From Clostridium sp. E02 (lineage in GTDB: Bacteria > Bacillota > Clostridia > Lachnospirales > Lachnospiraceae), in contig NZ_RJLQ01000010.1 in NCBI RefSeq assembly GCF_003833015.1, positions 62,001 through 126,000 of the forward strand: 64,000 nucleotides of DNA. The letters are read 5' to 3'. Numbering within the stretch: position 1 is the stretch's first letter; every line of letters begins with the position of its first letter. The notes beneath the pieces are model-generated. The model did no database searches. It saw only the letters and a program-made list of their open reading frames with translations, and was not told the origin of the DNA. Below are positions 33,901-43,409 of the stretch, piece by piece. The position numbers and the translations under genes were made by a program.

Positions 33901-35847
33901 CTACGCATCTGCGTCCGTTAAACGGAATTCTTGAATCATCTTTTTTAGTTGTTCCATCTGACTTAAAAGTTCTTCGCTTGTAGCCGCACTCTCTTCCGCA
34001 GTTGCTGAATTGGATTGTGTTACTGTAGAAATCCGCTGCATTCCTTCTTCTAGTTCCCAAACACTGTCTGATTGTCTTTTTAAGGATTCTGATACCTTAG
34101 ATACCAGACTGTCAATGGTGTTGGTCTGCTCTACGATTTTTTGGAACACTTCTGCTGATTTCTCAGTGTTATGTTTTCCCTCTTCCACGGAAGCTATGGT
34201 ACGGTTGATTAATTGAGTTGTCTGTTTTGCAGCCTCTGCGCTCTTCCCTGCCAGTTCTCGTACTTCATCGGCAACTACGGAAAAACCTTTCCCCGCTTCT
34301 CCAGCCCGTGCTGCTTCAATCGCTGCATTTAACGCAAGAATATTGGTCTGAAATGCAATATCATCTATAATGCGGATAATGCTTTGAATTTGCTTCGCAG
34401 AGTCATCAATACTGCCCATGGATGTTAACAAACGATTCATCTCTTCATTTCCCTGAGTGGTCTCTAGGAGTGCGGACTCTGTTGCACTCTTGATGGTAAG
34501 GGAATATTCTGCACTGTCCTTTATATGACCAGAAACCATCTCAAGTGCTCTTGAAAGGCTTTCCGTCGTCGCTGCCTGTTCGGAAGAATTATCCGCTAGA
34601 TTTTGACCACTTATGGCAACCTGCTCCGAACCTTCACCAACCTGTTCCGATGCATTGGATATATGTTTCAAAGTCGTATTTAAAGAGGTAAGAATTTCTT
34701 CTAAAGCAGTCTGCATGGGAATAAAATCACCCATATACCGCACGGAACTTTTGACCGTTAGATCTTTCTTTGCCACTGCGCTTAACACCTGCGATATATC
34801 TACAATATACGAACGAAGTCCATGTATTGTCTTTTGTAACGCCAGAATCAAACGGGCGATTTCATCTTTGCCTTTCGTCAGTTCAACATCCTCTTTGAGA
34901 TCTCCTTTTGCCAACCGTTCAATCCGCTGTGTTGCTAAAAGTATGGGGCTTGTGATTCTTCTTGCAAAAACTCCAGTAACCAAGATAGAAACAATCAAAA
35001 GTACCAAACCTGCCGCCACACAAAATATGAGTGTCAAACGAATATTATCTTCAATCTGAGAAAGAGGGGTGGTCACTGCTACCGACCAACCTTCCGGGCC
35101 TCCTAAGGGAGTATATCCAACCAAACGTCGTACTCCTTTATAAAAACTAAAGCCAGTCCCTTTCTTTCCTGCCATCATCTGCTTAAAAATGGCAGCAGTA
35201 GGCGCATAGGAAGAATCCTTTTTCGCTAATTCCATATAATCCTTTGGATGGGAAACGTTCTCTTCCGTTGGATGAATCACAGTAAGTCCCCTGCTGTTAA
35301 TCACGAATGCATATCCGCTTTCCCCAATCTTGATTTTAGTCAGCTCGTCACTGATCACTTTGTAAGGCAAAACTCCATAAAGAACCTTACCTGTCTTTCC
35401 AATGGGAGCTCCTATGTAAAGAATCAGCTGATTGTCTTCATCAAGAATTGGATCAGAAATATAAGGGGTTCCTTGTTTTGCCTGTAAAAAAAAGTCCTGA
35501 TCCTTAATCGCATCCTTTTTGTCATTGACACCACTGGTGTCTGCAATGGTTATATAATCAAACCCCGATGCATCTGCTTCTTCTTTTAAAAGACGTTTTC
35601 TCTCCGACTCACTGGTTCCATCTGTCAAAAAACGTTTCGAAGCCGTATTCTTCATCGTATTGCGATATATATTCAGCACAGAATCAATTCCTTGCTGATA
35701 AGATTCCGCAAGATAAGAAGAATTTTTCTTAGCCTCTTCTATCGAACTTTGATAGTATAGAATCGATGTAACTGCAGTCAATAGAATGATTGTAAACGCT
35801 AAAATTATAGAATTAAAAAGTAAAAGCTTACTCTTTAAATATTTCAT
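33901..35847 (-). CDS. Methyl-accepting chemotaxis protein with dCache-type sensor
   Basis: A 648-aa chemoreceptor: N-terminal membrane helix (about 7-28), a large extracellular double-Cache-like domain (about 33-280; DFFLQAKQGTPYISDPI and a GYAFVINSRGLTVIHP strand), second membrane helix (about 290-312), HAMP (ARRITSPILLATQRIERLAKGDL) and the methylation/signalling coiled coil with the hairpin tip AFQTNILALNAAIEAARAGE. It signals to CheA/CheW; no other chemotaxis gene is in the window. The start at 35847 has GGAGGAGG upstream; an in-frame ATG 75 bases earlier is possible. The ligand is unknown. Confidence 0.93.
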   Translation of the reverse strand: MKYLKSKLLLFNSIILAFTIILLTAVTSILYYQSSIEEAKKNSSYLAESYQQGIDSVLNIYRNTMKNTASKRFLTDGTSESERKRLLKEEADASGFDYITIADTSGVNDKKDAIKDQDFFLQAKQGTPYISDPILDEDNQLILYIGAPIGKTGKVLYGVLPYKVISDELTKIKIGESGYAFVINSRGLTVIHPTEENVSHPKDYMELAKKDSSYAPTAAIFKQMMAGKKGTGFSFYKGVRRLVGYTPLGGPEGWSVAVTTPLSQIEDNIRLTLIFCVAAGLVLLIVSILVTGVFARRITSPILLATQRIERLAKGDLKEDVELTKGKDEIARLILALQKTIHGLRSYIVDISQVLSAVAKKDLTVKSSVRYMGDFIPMQTALEEILTSLNTTLKHISNASEQVGEGSEQVAISGQNLADNSSEQAATTESLSRALEMVSGHIKDSAEYSLTIKSATESALLETTQGNEEMNRLLTSMGSIDDSAKQIQSIIRIIDDIAFQTNILALNAAIEAARAGEAGKGFSVVADEVRELAGKSAEAAKQTTQLINRTIASVEEGKHNTEKSAEVFQKIVEQTNTIDSLVSKVSESLKRQSDSVWELEEGMQRISTVTQSNSATAEESAATSEELLSQMEQLKKMIQEFRLTDADA

Positions 35848-35940
35848 AATAACAATTGCCTCCTCCACCTGTGTTCTGCAAACCATACCAATCAAACGAA
35901 TACTTTGCAGACAAAAGGACATAATTCTTCCTTTTTCTAC

Positions 35941-35969
35941 ATTATAATCCATTCTTTACCAGGTGTCAA
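35941..35969 (-). promoter_or_regulatory. Chemoreceptor promoter
   Basis: On the minus strand, perfect TTGACA (35964-35969), 17-base spacer, perfect TATAAT (35941-35946). This would be a strong vegetative promoter, with a leader of about 85 bases. Confidence 0.8.
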
Positions 35970-36012
35970 AAGAGTTTCTAATTAATATTTGATAAAATTT
36001 CTCTATTGCATT

Positions 36013-36038
36013 TTCATGAAAAAACTTTTTTTCATGAA
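36013..36038 (-). terminator. Palindrome overlapping the cysN stop codon, possible terminator
   Basis: TTCATGAAAAAA-CT-TTTTTTTCATGAA folds into a long AT-rich stem; on the minus strand it includes the cysN stop. The T-rich arm could act in termination, though GC content is low. Confidence 0.45.
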
Positions 36039-37705
36039 CTAAATACGATTTTTCGATACGGTTCAAATTTTGCCCATTTATTCTGAACCTCCAATGTTTT
36101 CTCTTGATTTTCTTGCAAGGTATCATGAAGGTATGCTTTTAAGTCCTCCCTTGTATGTATGTTCAAAGTAAATCCCCTCTTATCAAGGACCGGTAATCCC
36201 CCAAACTCATAAGCATTGAGAGGAATGATATCGTATACCGTACGGTTTCGGATCAAGACTACAGCATGGTCGGTGGATGATATTACGTCAAAATAATCTG
36301 GGTAATGGAAGCTGTCCCCCTCCAAAGGAATTAAATCTCCCTGCCGATAGGTTTTTTTCGGTGATTTTTTTCGAAACATAAAATCCTGATCAAGGTTAAC
36401 ATACAATTCCTCAAAAAGAGATCCTCCTGTTTTTAAACCTTCTTTTTGAAAGTATGGTTTTTCCGAAGTCCCCTCCACCTTCTCTATTACCCCACAGGCG
36501 GAAGTCATATGACTTACCCGATCTATTAATATCAATTCTCCCAGTGTTTTATTTTTCTTAAATTCATCCACAACTATGGATTGAGACAGAATAAGAGAAC
36601 AAGATGCAATCTCATTTTTCATAACAGTATATTCTCTCATATGAGAACCTGTATTCACATCAATCTGATATTCCACTTCTTTTATAACAGCTGGCACCAT
36701 TTTAGTTCCCAGTTTTAATAAATATTCGTTCCCACACTGCAGTGGTTCTTCATCCATCCAAAGTAGAGATGCTTTTACCTCCTTACTTATAGGTAATTCT
36801 TTGTCAGCCAGAATGCATCCCCGGCTAACATCTACTTCCCGATCAAGTCTTATGGTAATTGCCTGACCCGCTCTTGCCCGATCAACTGACTGATTCCCCA
36901 TTAACAGACTCTTTACGCAAGCCGTTTCTTTTCCAGGAAGCGCCATTAACTTCTTCCCCACCCAGACCTCTCCGGATTCTACCTGCCCCTGAAATCCTCG
37001 AAAGTCATGATTTGGTCTGCAGACCCTTTGTATGGGCATATAGAATTCTGAATTTTCTTCTTTTTCTGTCACATCTACTTCTTCTAAATAAGAGAGCAAA
37101 GGTTCCCCCTGATACCATGGCATATTGGGGGATTTTTTCGTTACATGATCTCCTTTCGTAGCACTAACTGGTATGACTGCCACATTTTCCAAGGACAACT
37201 CTTTGGTTAGATCTGAAATTACTTTTTTAATTGTTAAAAAGTGCTCCTCCTTGTAATCCGCCAGATCCATTTTGTTCACAGCAAATACAAAATGACGGAT
37301 TCCCATAAGAGAACAGATTCTGGAATGACGTCTGGTCTGAACCAAAACTCCCTGTGTGGCATCTACTAGAATAATTGCAAGCTGTGCAAAGGAAGCTCCT
37401 ACCGCCATATTTCTTGTGTATTCTTCGTGCCCAGGAGTGTCCGCAACGATAAAGCTTCTCCGATCTGTGGTAAAATAGCGGTATGCTACATCAATGGTGA
37501 TTCCCTGTTCCCGTTCTGCCATTAGACCATCGAGCAACAGAGAATAATCAATCTCCCCCCCTCGTGAACCTACTTTACTATCTAAAACCAATGCCTTTTC
37601 CTGATCCGCATAGAGAAGTTTGGAATCATATAGGATATGACCGATCAGTGTGGACTTTCCGTCATCCACGCTGCCACATGTAATAAATTTCAGCAATCCA
37701 TTCAT
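36032..37705 (-). CDS. cysN: Sulfate adenylyltransferase large (GTPase) subunit with an extra C-terminal region
   Basis: A 557-aa elongation-factor-like GTPase that powers CysD to form adenosine 5'-phosphosulfate (APS) from ATP and sulfate. G motifs: GSVDDGKSTLIGH, DTPGHEEYTRNM, NKMDLAD. Two EF-Tu-like beta-barrels follow. It is longer than a plain CysN, which I recall as about 475 aa: a C-terminal region of roughly 130 residues has no P-loop and is therefore not the APS kinase of CysNC. The ATG shares one base with the cysD stop (TAATG). Confidence 0.93.
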   Translation of the reverse strand: MNGLLKFITCGSVDDGKSTLIGHILYDSKLLYADQEKALVLDSKVGSRGGEIDYSLLLDGLMAEREQGITIDVAYRYFTTDRRSFIVADTPGHEEYTRNMAVGASFAQLAIILVDATQGVLVQTRRHSRICSLMGIRHFVFAVNKMDLADYKEEHFLTIKKVISDLTKELSLENVAVIPVSATKGDHVTKKSPNMPWYQGEPLLSYLEEVDVTEKEENSEFYMPIQRVCRPNHDFRGFQGQVESGEVWVGKKLMALPGKETACVKSLLMGNQSVDRARAGQAITIRLDREVDVSRGCILADKELPISKEVKASLLWMDEEPLQCGNEYLLKLGTKMVPAVIKEVEYQIDVNTGSHMREYTVMKNEIASCSLILSQSIVVDEFKKNKTLGELILIDRVSHMTSACGVIEKVEGTSEKPYFQKEGLKTGGSLFEELYVNLDQDFMFRKKSPKKTYRQGDLIPLEGDSFHYPDYFDVISSTDHAVVLIRNRTVYDIIPLNAYEFGGLPVLDKRGFTLNIHTREDLKAYLHDTLQENQEKTLEVQNKWAKFEPYRKIVFSS

Positions 37706-38607
37706 TAAAAGTACCCCTCTCTTTTTCTTTTTTCCATACTTGCCGCTCCTCCATCTTTGTCAATAACACGGCTGGTTCTTTCTGATTCCACGGAGCTTAA
37801 TGTCTCCTCAATGATCTCGTCTAAGGTTTCTGCATTTGATAATACTCCACCAGAAAGGGGGTAACAGCCAAGCGTACGAAAACGGACTTTTTTTATCACC
37901 GGTACTTCTCCTGGTTCTAAGCGCATCCGTTCATCGTCTACCATAATAATATCCTGATCCCGGTAAACCACTGGACGTTCGGCTGCAAAATACAGTGGAA
38001 CAATGGGAATATTCTCTCGTTTGATATATTGCCAGATATCCGTCTCTGTCCAGTTGGATATGGGGAATACCCGAATGCTTTCCCCTTTGTATATCTCAGT
38101 ATTATAAAGGTTCCACATCTCCGGTCTCTGATTTTTAGGGTCCCAGGCATGGGAAGCATTCCGAAACGAAAAAACACGCTCCTTAGCACGGCTCTTTTCC
38201 TCATCTCTTCTTCCTCCCCCAAATGCTGCTGTAAATCCATATTGGTTTAATGCCTGTTTAAGTGCCTGCGTTTTCATAATATCGGTGTAGGAAGAACCGT
38301 GATCAAAGGGATTGATTCCCCGCCTCACGCCGTCTTCATTTATGTATTCGATCATTTCGATTCCAAGTTCTCTGGCTGTTTTGTCCCGGAACTCAATCAT
38401 CTCTCTAAATTTCCATGTAGTATTAACATGAAGAAATGGAAATGGCGGCTTTTCCGGGTAAAATGCCTTTCTTGCCAAATGAAGCATAACTGAGCTGTCT
38501 TTTCCAATCGAGTAAAGCATTACTGGTTTCTCACATAGAGCCGCAACCTCTCGTATAATATAGATTGATTCTGCTTCTAGTTCATCTAGATGGGACAATT
38601 TTCTCAT
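37705..38607 (-). CDS. cysD: Sulfate adenylyltransferase small subunit
   Basis: A 300-aa catalytic subunit of ATP sulfurylase. The PP-loop [44 protein letters not shown] and [15 protein letters not shown] are family motifs. It forms APS with CysN, whose gene follows with a one-base overlap. It is placed last but one in a single operon after sulfate uptake and AprAB-like genes, showing activation and reduction are co-regulated. Confidence 0.96.
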   Translation of the reverse strand: MRKLSHLDELEAESIYIIREVAALCEKPVMLYSIGKDSSVMLHLARKAFYPEKPPFPFLHVNTTWKFREMIEFRDKTARELGIEMIEYINEDGVRRGINPFDHGSSYTDIMKTQALKQALNQYGFTAAFGGGRRDEEKSRAKERVFSFRNASHAWDPKNQRPEMWNLYNTEIYKGESIRVFPISNWTETDIWQYIKRENIPIVPLYFAAERPVVYRDQDIIMVDDERMRLEPGEVPVIKKVRFRTLGCYPLSGGVLSNAETLDEIIEETLSSVESERTSRVIDKDGGAASMEKRKREGYF

Positions 38608-38618
38608 AATGACCTCCC

Positions 38619-38930
38619 CTAATATTGATTTGAATTTTTTCGGTTTACATCAATCGTGTTTCTACTTCCATCACTTTTTACAAAATTCCAATGAATGATC
38701 TCTCCCTCTTGCGTAATCGTTAGAGAACTCCCATCTCCACCAATGTCTGCTCCCAGATAAAAGTGAATGGCAAGAAACTGACATTCTTTCACGCAAGAAG
38801 CACACCCCCAGCAGTCTTTGGGATATTTGATATATGCCTTACCGTCTTTTTCCTGAATCAGACTTCCCGGGCAAACATCTTTGCAGGCCATACAGCCCAC
38901 ACATTTTTCTCTCTCAATTCGAATGCTCAT
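38619..38930 (-). CDS. aprB: Ferredoxin-type APS reductase beta subunit (AprB-like)
   Basis: A 103-aa protein with two [4Fe-4S] sites: [13 protein letters not shown] and [11 protein letters not shown]. The C-terminal segment continues with a short tail (about residues 60-103), shorter than dissimilatory AprB. It would pass electrons to the AprA-like flavoprotein whose 3' end overlaps its start by 17 bases. The pairing with a flavoprotein next to cysDN makes AprAB-type APS reduction the best reading, though a generic ferredoxin is possible. Confidence 0.83.
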   Translation of the reverse strand: MSIRIEREKCVGCMACKDVCPGSLIQEKDGKAYIKYPKDCWGCASCVKECQFLAIHFYLGADIGGDGSSLTITQEGEIIHWNFVKSDGSRNTIDVNRKNSNQY

Positions 38931-40599
38931 ACTCTGCCTCCTTCTTAGTCTCCCGAACTTTCATCTTAAGAATCCCATTTTCCCATATGGAATTGATAAA
39001 CTTCTCATAGGCCGGATCGGTCTTTGGGTGATCCAAGTTTTCATTAAAGGAGTGCCATCTGGTCTCTTTTCTACAGAGCAGATGAAATATGACAGAGCGA
39101 CAGACAATCAAACGTTCTTTTAGTTCATAGACAAACATCAACTCATGCATATCCCTGGCATTTAACTGTTTCGACAGAGCAAGGAGCCGCTGAATCTCAT
39201 CCAGCGCAACCTTTAACTGAATTTCGTTAAACTGGTATCCAGTCGAAATTCCACCTGCATATTCATCCATGATTTTCTGCATTCCCTCTTCCAATTCTTC
39301 ATAAGTAAATACCCCCTCAGGCTGGTTTAAAATCCGCTCGTATTCCGCTACGTTCTCCGCTGCCGCTTTACTAACCCATTTTGGAACACCAGACTTCCTT
39401 GTTTTTTTAATCATGTCAAGAGCCGCGATCTCCCCCTCTGCCAACGCACCTGTCACGTATTTTTGAGGGCAGCCACCTGCCACATCTCCTGCTGCATATA
39501 GTCCCTTTACTGTGGTCTCCCGTTTTGTATTCACCCAATAACCACTGGCGGTATGTCCGCCCACTATATAAGGTTCTGTCCCTGTAATCTCCACGTTCTT
39601 AAGGTTTGGGGTATCCCCGTTTTGAATCCACTTTAAGGTCTGACTGGGTGCCATATTTAAATAGGCTTTGATTAATTCCTCCTCCTTTTCGATTCCAATC
39701 CCTCTGGTCTTTAAATAACAAGGTCCATTGCCGTTTTGATTTTCCTTTACCGTACCGTAGACCCTTTCACTGGTCGTGACTCCATATTTTTCTTCGTAAA
39801 TCTCTCCCTTTGCATTCACTTGTTTTGCAAGCACTCCCTGAGCAATGGTACCCGTAGGGGCAATGGTATCTTTTAAACGTAAGGCAATGAATCGCATCTC
39901 AAAAGAAGTCATCTCAGCTCCAGATAAAATCCCCATGGCATATCCGGCGCCTGTATTAAAAGGGGGATACCACATCTTATGGCGGGAAAAGCCAGGATTG
40001 TTTGGTTTATAAAGACCTGCCGCTCCCCCTGTGGAGACAAGTACCTGATCCGCTATGATTTCGTATGCCGTACGATGTTCCAGGCTAAATCCCACTGCTC
40101 CCCTCACCTCATTGTCATGAACCAGCAAATCGGTTATATTCAAATGGTTTAATATGGTGATGTTTGATTGGTTTTCCACCGCACTTGCCAGAATTGGTTT
40201 AAAATTCTCCCCATTGATTTTGATGTTGCGGTTCCCTCTCGCTACATAATTGCCTTCCTCATCTTTAAGAATAACTAGCCCCAGTTTTTCCATCTCTTCT
40301 GTTACCGCATTAAATCTTTTGGCTGCTGACAATAAAAGATCTTCTCTGGCAATCCCATTGGCATCCTTTACCGCATAATCCACATAATCCTCTGGGGTTC
40401 TTCCCTTTCCAATATAAGCATTGATGGCATTGACTCCAGCGGCAAGGCAGCCGCTTCTTTTCAAGTTTGCTTTTTCTGCAATCACAACGTTTCGATCCGA
40501 ATGGAATGCAATAGTCCTGGCTGCATAACAGCCTGCGGTGCCACCTCCTATAATCAGTACATCTGTCCGGATTCTTTCCTGCTTTAGTTTTACCTTCAT
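38914..40599 (-). CDS. aprA: APS reductase alpha subunit-like flavoprotein (AprA family)
   Basis: A 561-aa FAD protein of the fumarate reductase/AprA superfamily: DVLIIGGGTAGCYAARTI (FAD binding), AVENQSNITILNHL, DQVLVSTGGAAGLYKPNNPG, GHTASGYWVNTKRETTVKGLYAAGDVAGG. The sequence between 200 and 380 has the AprA-type substrate region (MRFIALRLKDTIAPTGT). It would convert APS to sulfite plus AMP. Shorter than dissimilatory AprA, and there is no dsrAB or QmoABC nearby, so an assimilatory role is likely. Confidence 0.88.
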   Translation of the reverse strand: MKVKLKQERIRTDVLIIGGGTAGCYAARTIAFHSDRNVVIAEKANLKRSGCLAAGVNAINAYIGKGRTPEDYVDYAVKDANGIAREDLLLSAAKRFNAVTEEMEKLGLVILKDEEGNYVARGNRNIKINGENFKPILASAVENQSNITILNHLNITDLLVHDNEVRGAVGFSLEHRTAYEIIADQVLVSTGGAAGLYKPNNPGFSRHKMWYPPFNTGAGYAMGILSGAEMTSFEMRFIALRLKDTIAPTGTIAQGVLAKQVNAKGEIYEEKYGVTTSERVYGTVKENQNGNGPCYLKTRGIGIEKEEELIKAYLNMAPSQTLKWIQNGDTPNLKNVEITGTEPYIVGGHTASGYWVNTKRETTVKGLYAAGDVAGGCPQKYVTGALAEGEIAALDMIKKTRKSGVPKWVSKAAAENVAEYERILNQPEGVFTYEELEEGMQKIMDEYAGGISTGYQFNEIQLKVALDEIQRLLALSKQLNARDMHELMFVYELKERLIVCRSVIFHLLCRKETRWHSFNENLDHPKTDPAYEKFINSIWENGILKMKVRETKKEAEYEHSN

Positions 40600-40626
40600 A
40601 CCAACCCTCCTATAGAAATCAAAGAA

Positions 40627-41691
40627 CTAAAAAGTAACAATTTCTTTCCCTTCTAGAAGAGAATTTTCCATATAATAAGCTTTTTCTCCTTTGTATGCGT
40701 AGATCCGATAGACAATCACATGCATGGTTTCTCCAACCGAAACAGGTCTGCGCTCCAAAGAACGATGTGTGGTAAGATGGATTCCATTGACTCTTAGACG
40801 GACTTTTAAGCAAGTTCCAAGAAAGGAAACTTCTTCCACAATTCCTTCTTCCGAGTAAGGAAGTACATCCTGAAATTTTTCGTTGTCACTTTTAAAGGTT
40901 TCTACAAATTCCGGACGGATAACTGCCCCATCAAATCCTCGTTTCTCAAATCCTTTCAGCCTGTGAAAGTCAGGTATACGTTCTGACTGGCCGATGAATT
41001 CTGCCACAAATTTGGTTTTAGGATTCTTATAAATCTCCAGTGGGTTTCCTGTCTGCTCGATTCTACCATTACTTGTAACGATGATCTCATCTGCTACCTC
41101 CACCGCTTCATCCTGATCGTGGGTCACAAAGATACTGGTAATTCCCACTTTGTGAATCATATCTTTTAACCAAAAACGAAGTTCCTGCCGCACCTTCGCA
41201 TCAATGGCAGCAAAGGGTTCATCAAGCAACAGTAATGAAGGATTTGGCGCAAGTGCTCTGGCAAATGCTACCCGCTGTCTCTGACCTCCAGACATCTGAC
41301 TGGGGTAGCGTTTTTCCATCCCTTTTAATCCCGTAAGTTCCATTAAATCCATAACTCGATCCCGAATCTGTCTCTTTGGAATCTTTTTCACTTTCAAACC
41401 AAAGGCAATATTTTCATATACCGTCATATAGCGAAATAAGGCATAATTTTGAAATACAAATCCAATTCCCCGATCATAGACTTTCGTATCATTCACTCGT
41501 TTTTCGTTTATGTTAATGTCCCCAGCATCGGGTGTGATAAATCCTGCAATCATTCGAAGAAGGGTGGTTTTTCCGCTTCCACTAGGTCCTAGTAAAGCTG
41601 CCAGGGTTCCTTTTGAAATGCTAAGATTAATGCAGTCACATGCTTTATAATTTCCGAAAGATTTCTCAATGTTTTTTAGTTCTATGTACAT
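40627..41691 (-). CDS. cysA: Sulfate ABC transporter ATP-binding protein
   Basis: A 354-aa ABC ATPase. Walker A GPSGSGKTT, signature MSGGQRQRV, Walker B LLLDEPFAAIDAKVR, switch His in VTHDQDE. A C-terminal TOBE-like regulatory part (about 240-354) is typical of CysA-type importers. It pairs with CysT and CysW encoded upstream. A nine-base gap separates it from cysW. Confidence 0.94.
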   Translation of the reverse strand: MYIELKNIEKSFGNYKACDCINLSISKGTLAALLGPSGSGKTTLLRMIAGFITPDAGDININEKRVNDTKVYDRGIGFVFQNYALFRYMTVYENIAFGLKVKKIPKRQIRDRVMDLMELTGLKGMEKRYPSQMSGGQRQRVAFARALAPNPSLLLLDEPFAAIDAKVRQELRFWLKDMIHKVGITSIFVTHDQDEAVEVADEIIVTSNGRIEQTGNPLEIYKNPKTKFVAEFIGQSERIPDFHRLKGFEKRGFDGAVIRPEFVETFKSDNEKFQDVLPYSEEGIVEEVSFLGTCLKVRLRVNGIHLTTHRSLERRPVSVGETMHVIVYRIYAYKGEKAYYMENSLLEGKEIVTF

Positions 41692-41699
41692 ATGACCTC

Positions 41700-42545
41700 C
41701 TAATTGAATCCATTCGTTGGATTTTCTTTCTTCTTTCTATACTCCACCCAGTTTTTTAAGAAAAGGACAATGACCGCTAATAAAACAAGAATAGAGGATA
41801 CGGCAAAAGCCGCTGTAATGGAATTCGAAGAATTTGAAAGATATAAAGCATCGATTTCCAAAGGAAGGGTAAATGTCTCTCCTCTTGTTTTTGACAAGGC
41901 ATAGACGGCGCCAAACTCTCCCAAAGCCCTTGCACTGCATAGAATGATTCCATAAAGCAACGCAAAACGGATATGAGGAAACGTAATCTTTAAGAAGATT
42001 GGAATTCCACCTGCCCCCATTAAAGCTGCCGCCTCTTCTTCCTCCTTTCCTCTCCCTGTAAGAACTGGTATGATCTCTCTCGCTACAAAAGGAAACGTGA
42101 CAAAAATGGTGGCAAGCACTACCCCTGGGACTGCATAGACAATCCGAATATTGGTTCCAAGCGCATGGTTGAAAGTTCTTATCCATTTCCCTGCCCACCC
42201 AAGTCTTCCAAATGTCATCAAAAAAGATAATCCGGCAATCACTGGAGAGATTGAAAATGGAAGATCAATAAGCGTAGACAAAATCTGCTTTCCCCGAAAC
42301 GAAAATCTGGTGATCACCCAAGCTGCCATGATACCAAAAAATGTATTGATCAAAACGGATAGAACCGTAGCCAATATGGTAATCTGAAAGGCAGATCGTA
42401 CGGTACTCGTACTCAGCGATTGAAAATAAAAACGAAGCCCTCCTTTTAAGGAATATACCACAACGCTAATCAAAGGAAGTACCAACATTAGAAATAAAAA
42501 CAGGACACTGATTCCAATCAAAAACAACTCTCTTTTCTTTTTCAT
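41700..42545 (-). CDS. cysW: Sulfate ABC transporter permease CysW
   Basis: A 281-aa permease with about six helices. The coupling motif EEEAAALMGAGGIPIFLKITFPHIRFALLYG and FGAVYALSKTRGETFTLPLEI are typical of CysW. It forms the membrane channel with CysT. The gene starts 12 bases after the cysT stop. Confidence 0.93.
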   Translation of the reverse strand: MKKKRELFLIGISVLFLFLMLVLPLISVVVYSLKGGLRFYFQSLSTSTVRSAFQITILATVLSVLINTFFGIMAAWVITRFSFRGKQILSTLIDLPFSISPVIAGLSFLMTFGRLGWAGKWIRTFNHALGTNIRIVYAVPGVVLATIFVTFPFVAREIIPVLTGRGKEEEEAAALMGAGGIPIFLKITFPHIRFALLYGIILCSARALGEFGAVYALSKTRGETFTLPLEIDALYLSNSSNSITAAFAVSSILVLLAVIVLFLKNWVEYRKKKENPTNGFN

Positions 42546-42557
42546 ACTCCCTCCGTC

Positions 42558-43409
42558 TTAAGGACTGGTGCGTTTTGTCTGAAACATCTGAATCAAATTC
42601 ACCAAGAATAAAAGAACAAAAGACAATAAAAGCATCATGAGTGCAATGGCCGCTGCCCCTTTATAATCCGCATAGTTAAGTTTTTGCATAATCACATAGG
42701 AAATCACCTGTGTGTGCTCTCTTGCATGATTGCCCGATATGTAAATTACACTTCCATATTCCCCGATCCCCCTTGCAAAGGCTAGACCGAACCCCGTGAG
42801 CATCGCTGGAAATAATTCTGGCAAAATCACCTTCCGAAATGTATAAAATGAACCTGCTCCTAAGATACAGGCTGCTTCTTCATACTGTGGATCTAGCTGT
42901 TCTAACACTGGTTGAATCGCTCTTACTGCAAATGGGATCCCAATAAATATTAAGGCAATCATGATTCCTGATTTTGTATACGCCACATGAATTCCAAGCA
43001 ATGCCAGAAAACGTCCCAGTATCCCAGTGTCTGAGTAAAGCTTTGAAAGCGTAATTCCTGCCACCGCTGTGGGCAAAGCAAAGGGAAGTTCAATGATCCC
43101 ATCCATAATTCTTTTCCCCGGAAACTCATACCGAACCAAAACCCAGGATAGGATTAATCCGAAGATTGTGTTTATTACAGCTGCAAGAAGGGAGCACAAA
43201 AGACTGGTTCTCGCTGCATAAATCACATTGGGCGCGGACAACACGGATAAGAATTCTTTTGGTGTCAGCTTAAGCGCGTAGACCATGACGGAGGCAAGGG
43301 GAATGAGAATGAAGAGAGAGAGAAGGAGTAACGTTCCTCCCATGCAAAGCCCAAATCCCGGTATGACCCGTTTGTCTCTCCTTCCTTTCTTACGGTCCAT
43401 ATATCTCAT
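42558..43409 (-). CDS. cysT: Sulfate ABC transporter permease CysT
   Basis: A 283-aa permease with about six helices, coupling motif YEEAACILGAGSFYTFRKVILPELFPAMLTG and GEYGSVIYISGNHAREHTQVISYVI. The start at 43409 is supported by a G-rich ribosome site seven bases upstream and lies inside the end of the binding-protein gene (20-base overlap). A nine-base later ATG is an alternative. Confidence 0.92.
   Translation of the reverse strand: MRYMDRKKGRRDKRVIPGFGLCMGGTLLLLSLFILIPLASVMVYALKLTPKEFLSVLSAPNVIYAARTSLLCSLLAAVINTIFGLILSWVLVRYEFPGKRIMDGIIELPFALPTAVAGITLSKLYSDTGILGRFLALLGIHVAYTKSGIMIALIFIGIPFAVRAIQPVLEQLDPQYEEAACILGAGSFYTFRKVILPELFPAMLTGFGLAFARGIGEYGSVIYISGNHAREHTQVISYVIMQKLNYADYKGAAAIALMMLLLSFVLLFLVNLIQMFQTKRTSP

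Noticed and set aside
36032-37705. CysNC fusion with APS kinase
   Set aside because: The C-terminal region contains no second P-loop, so kinase activity is not supported.
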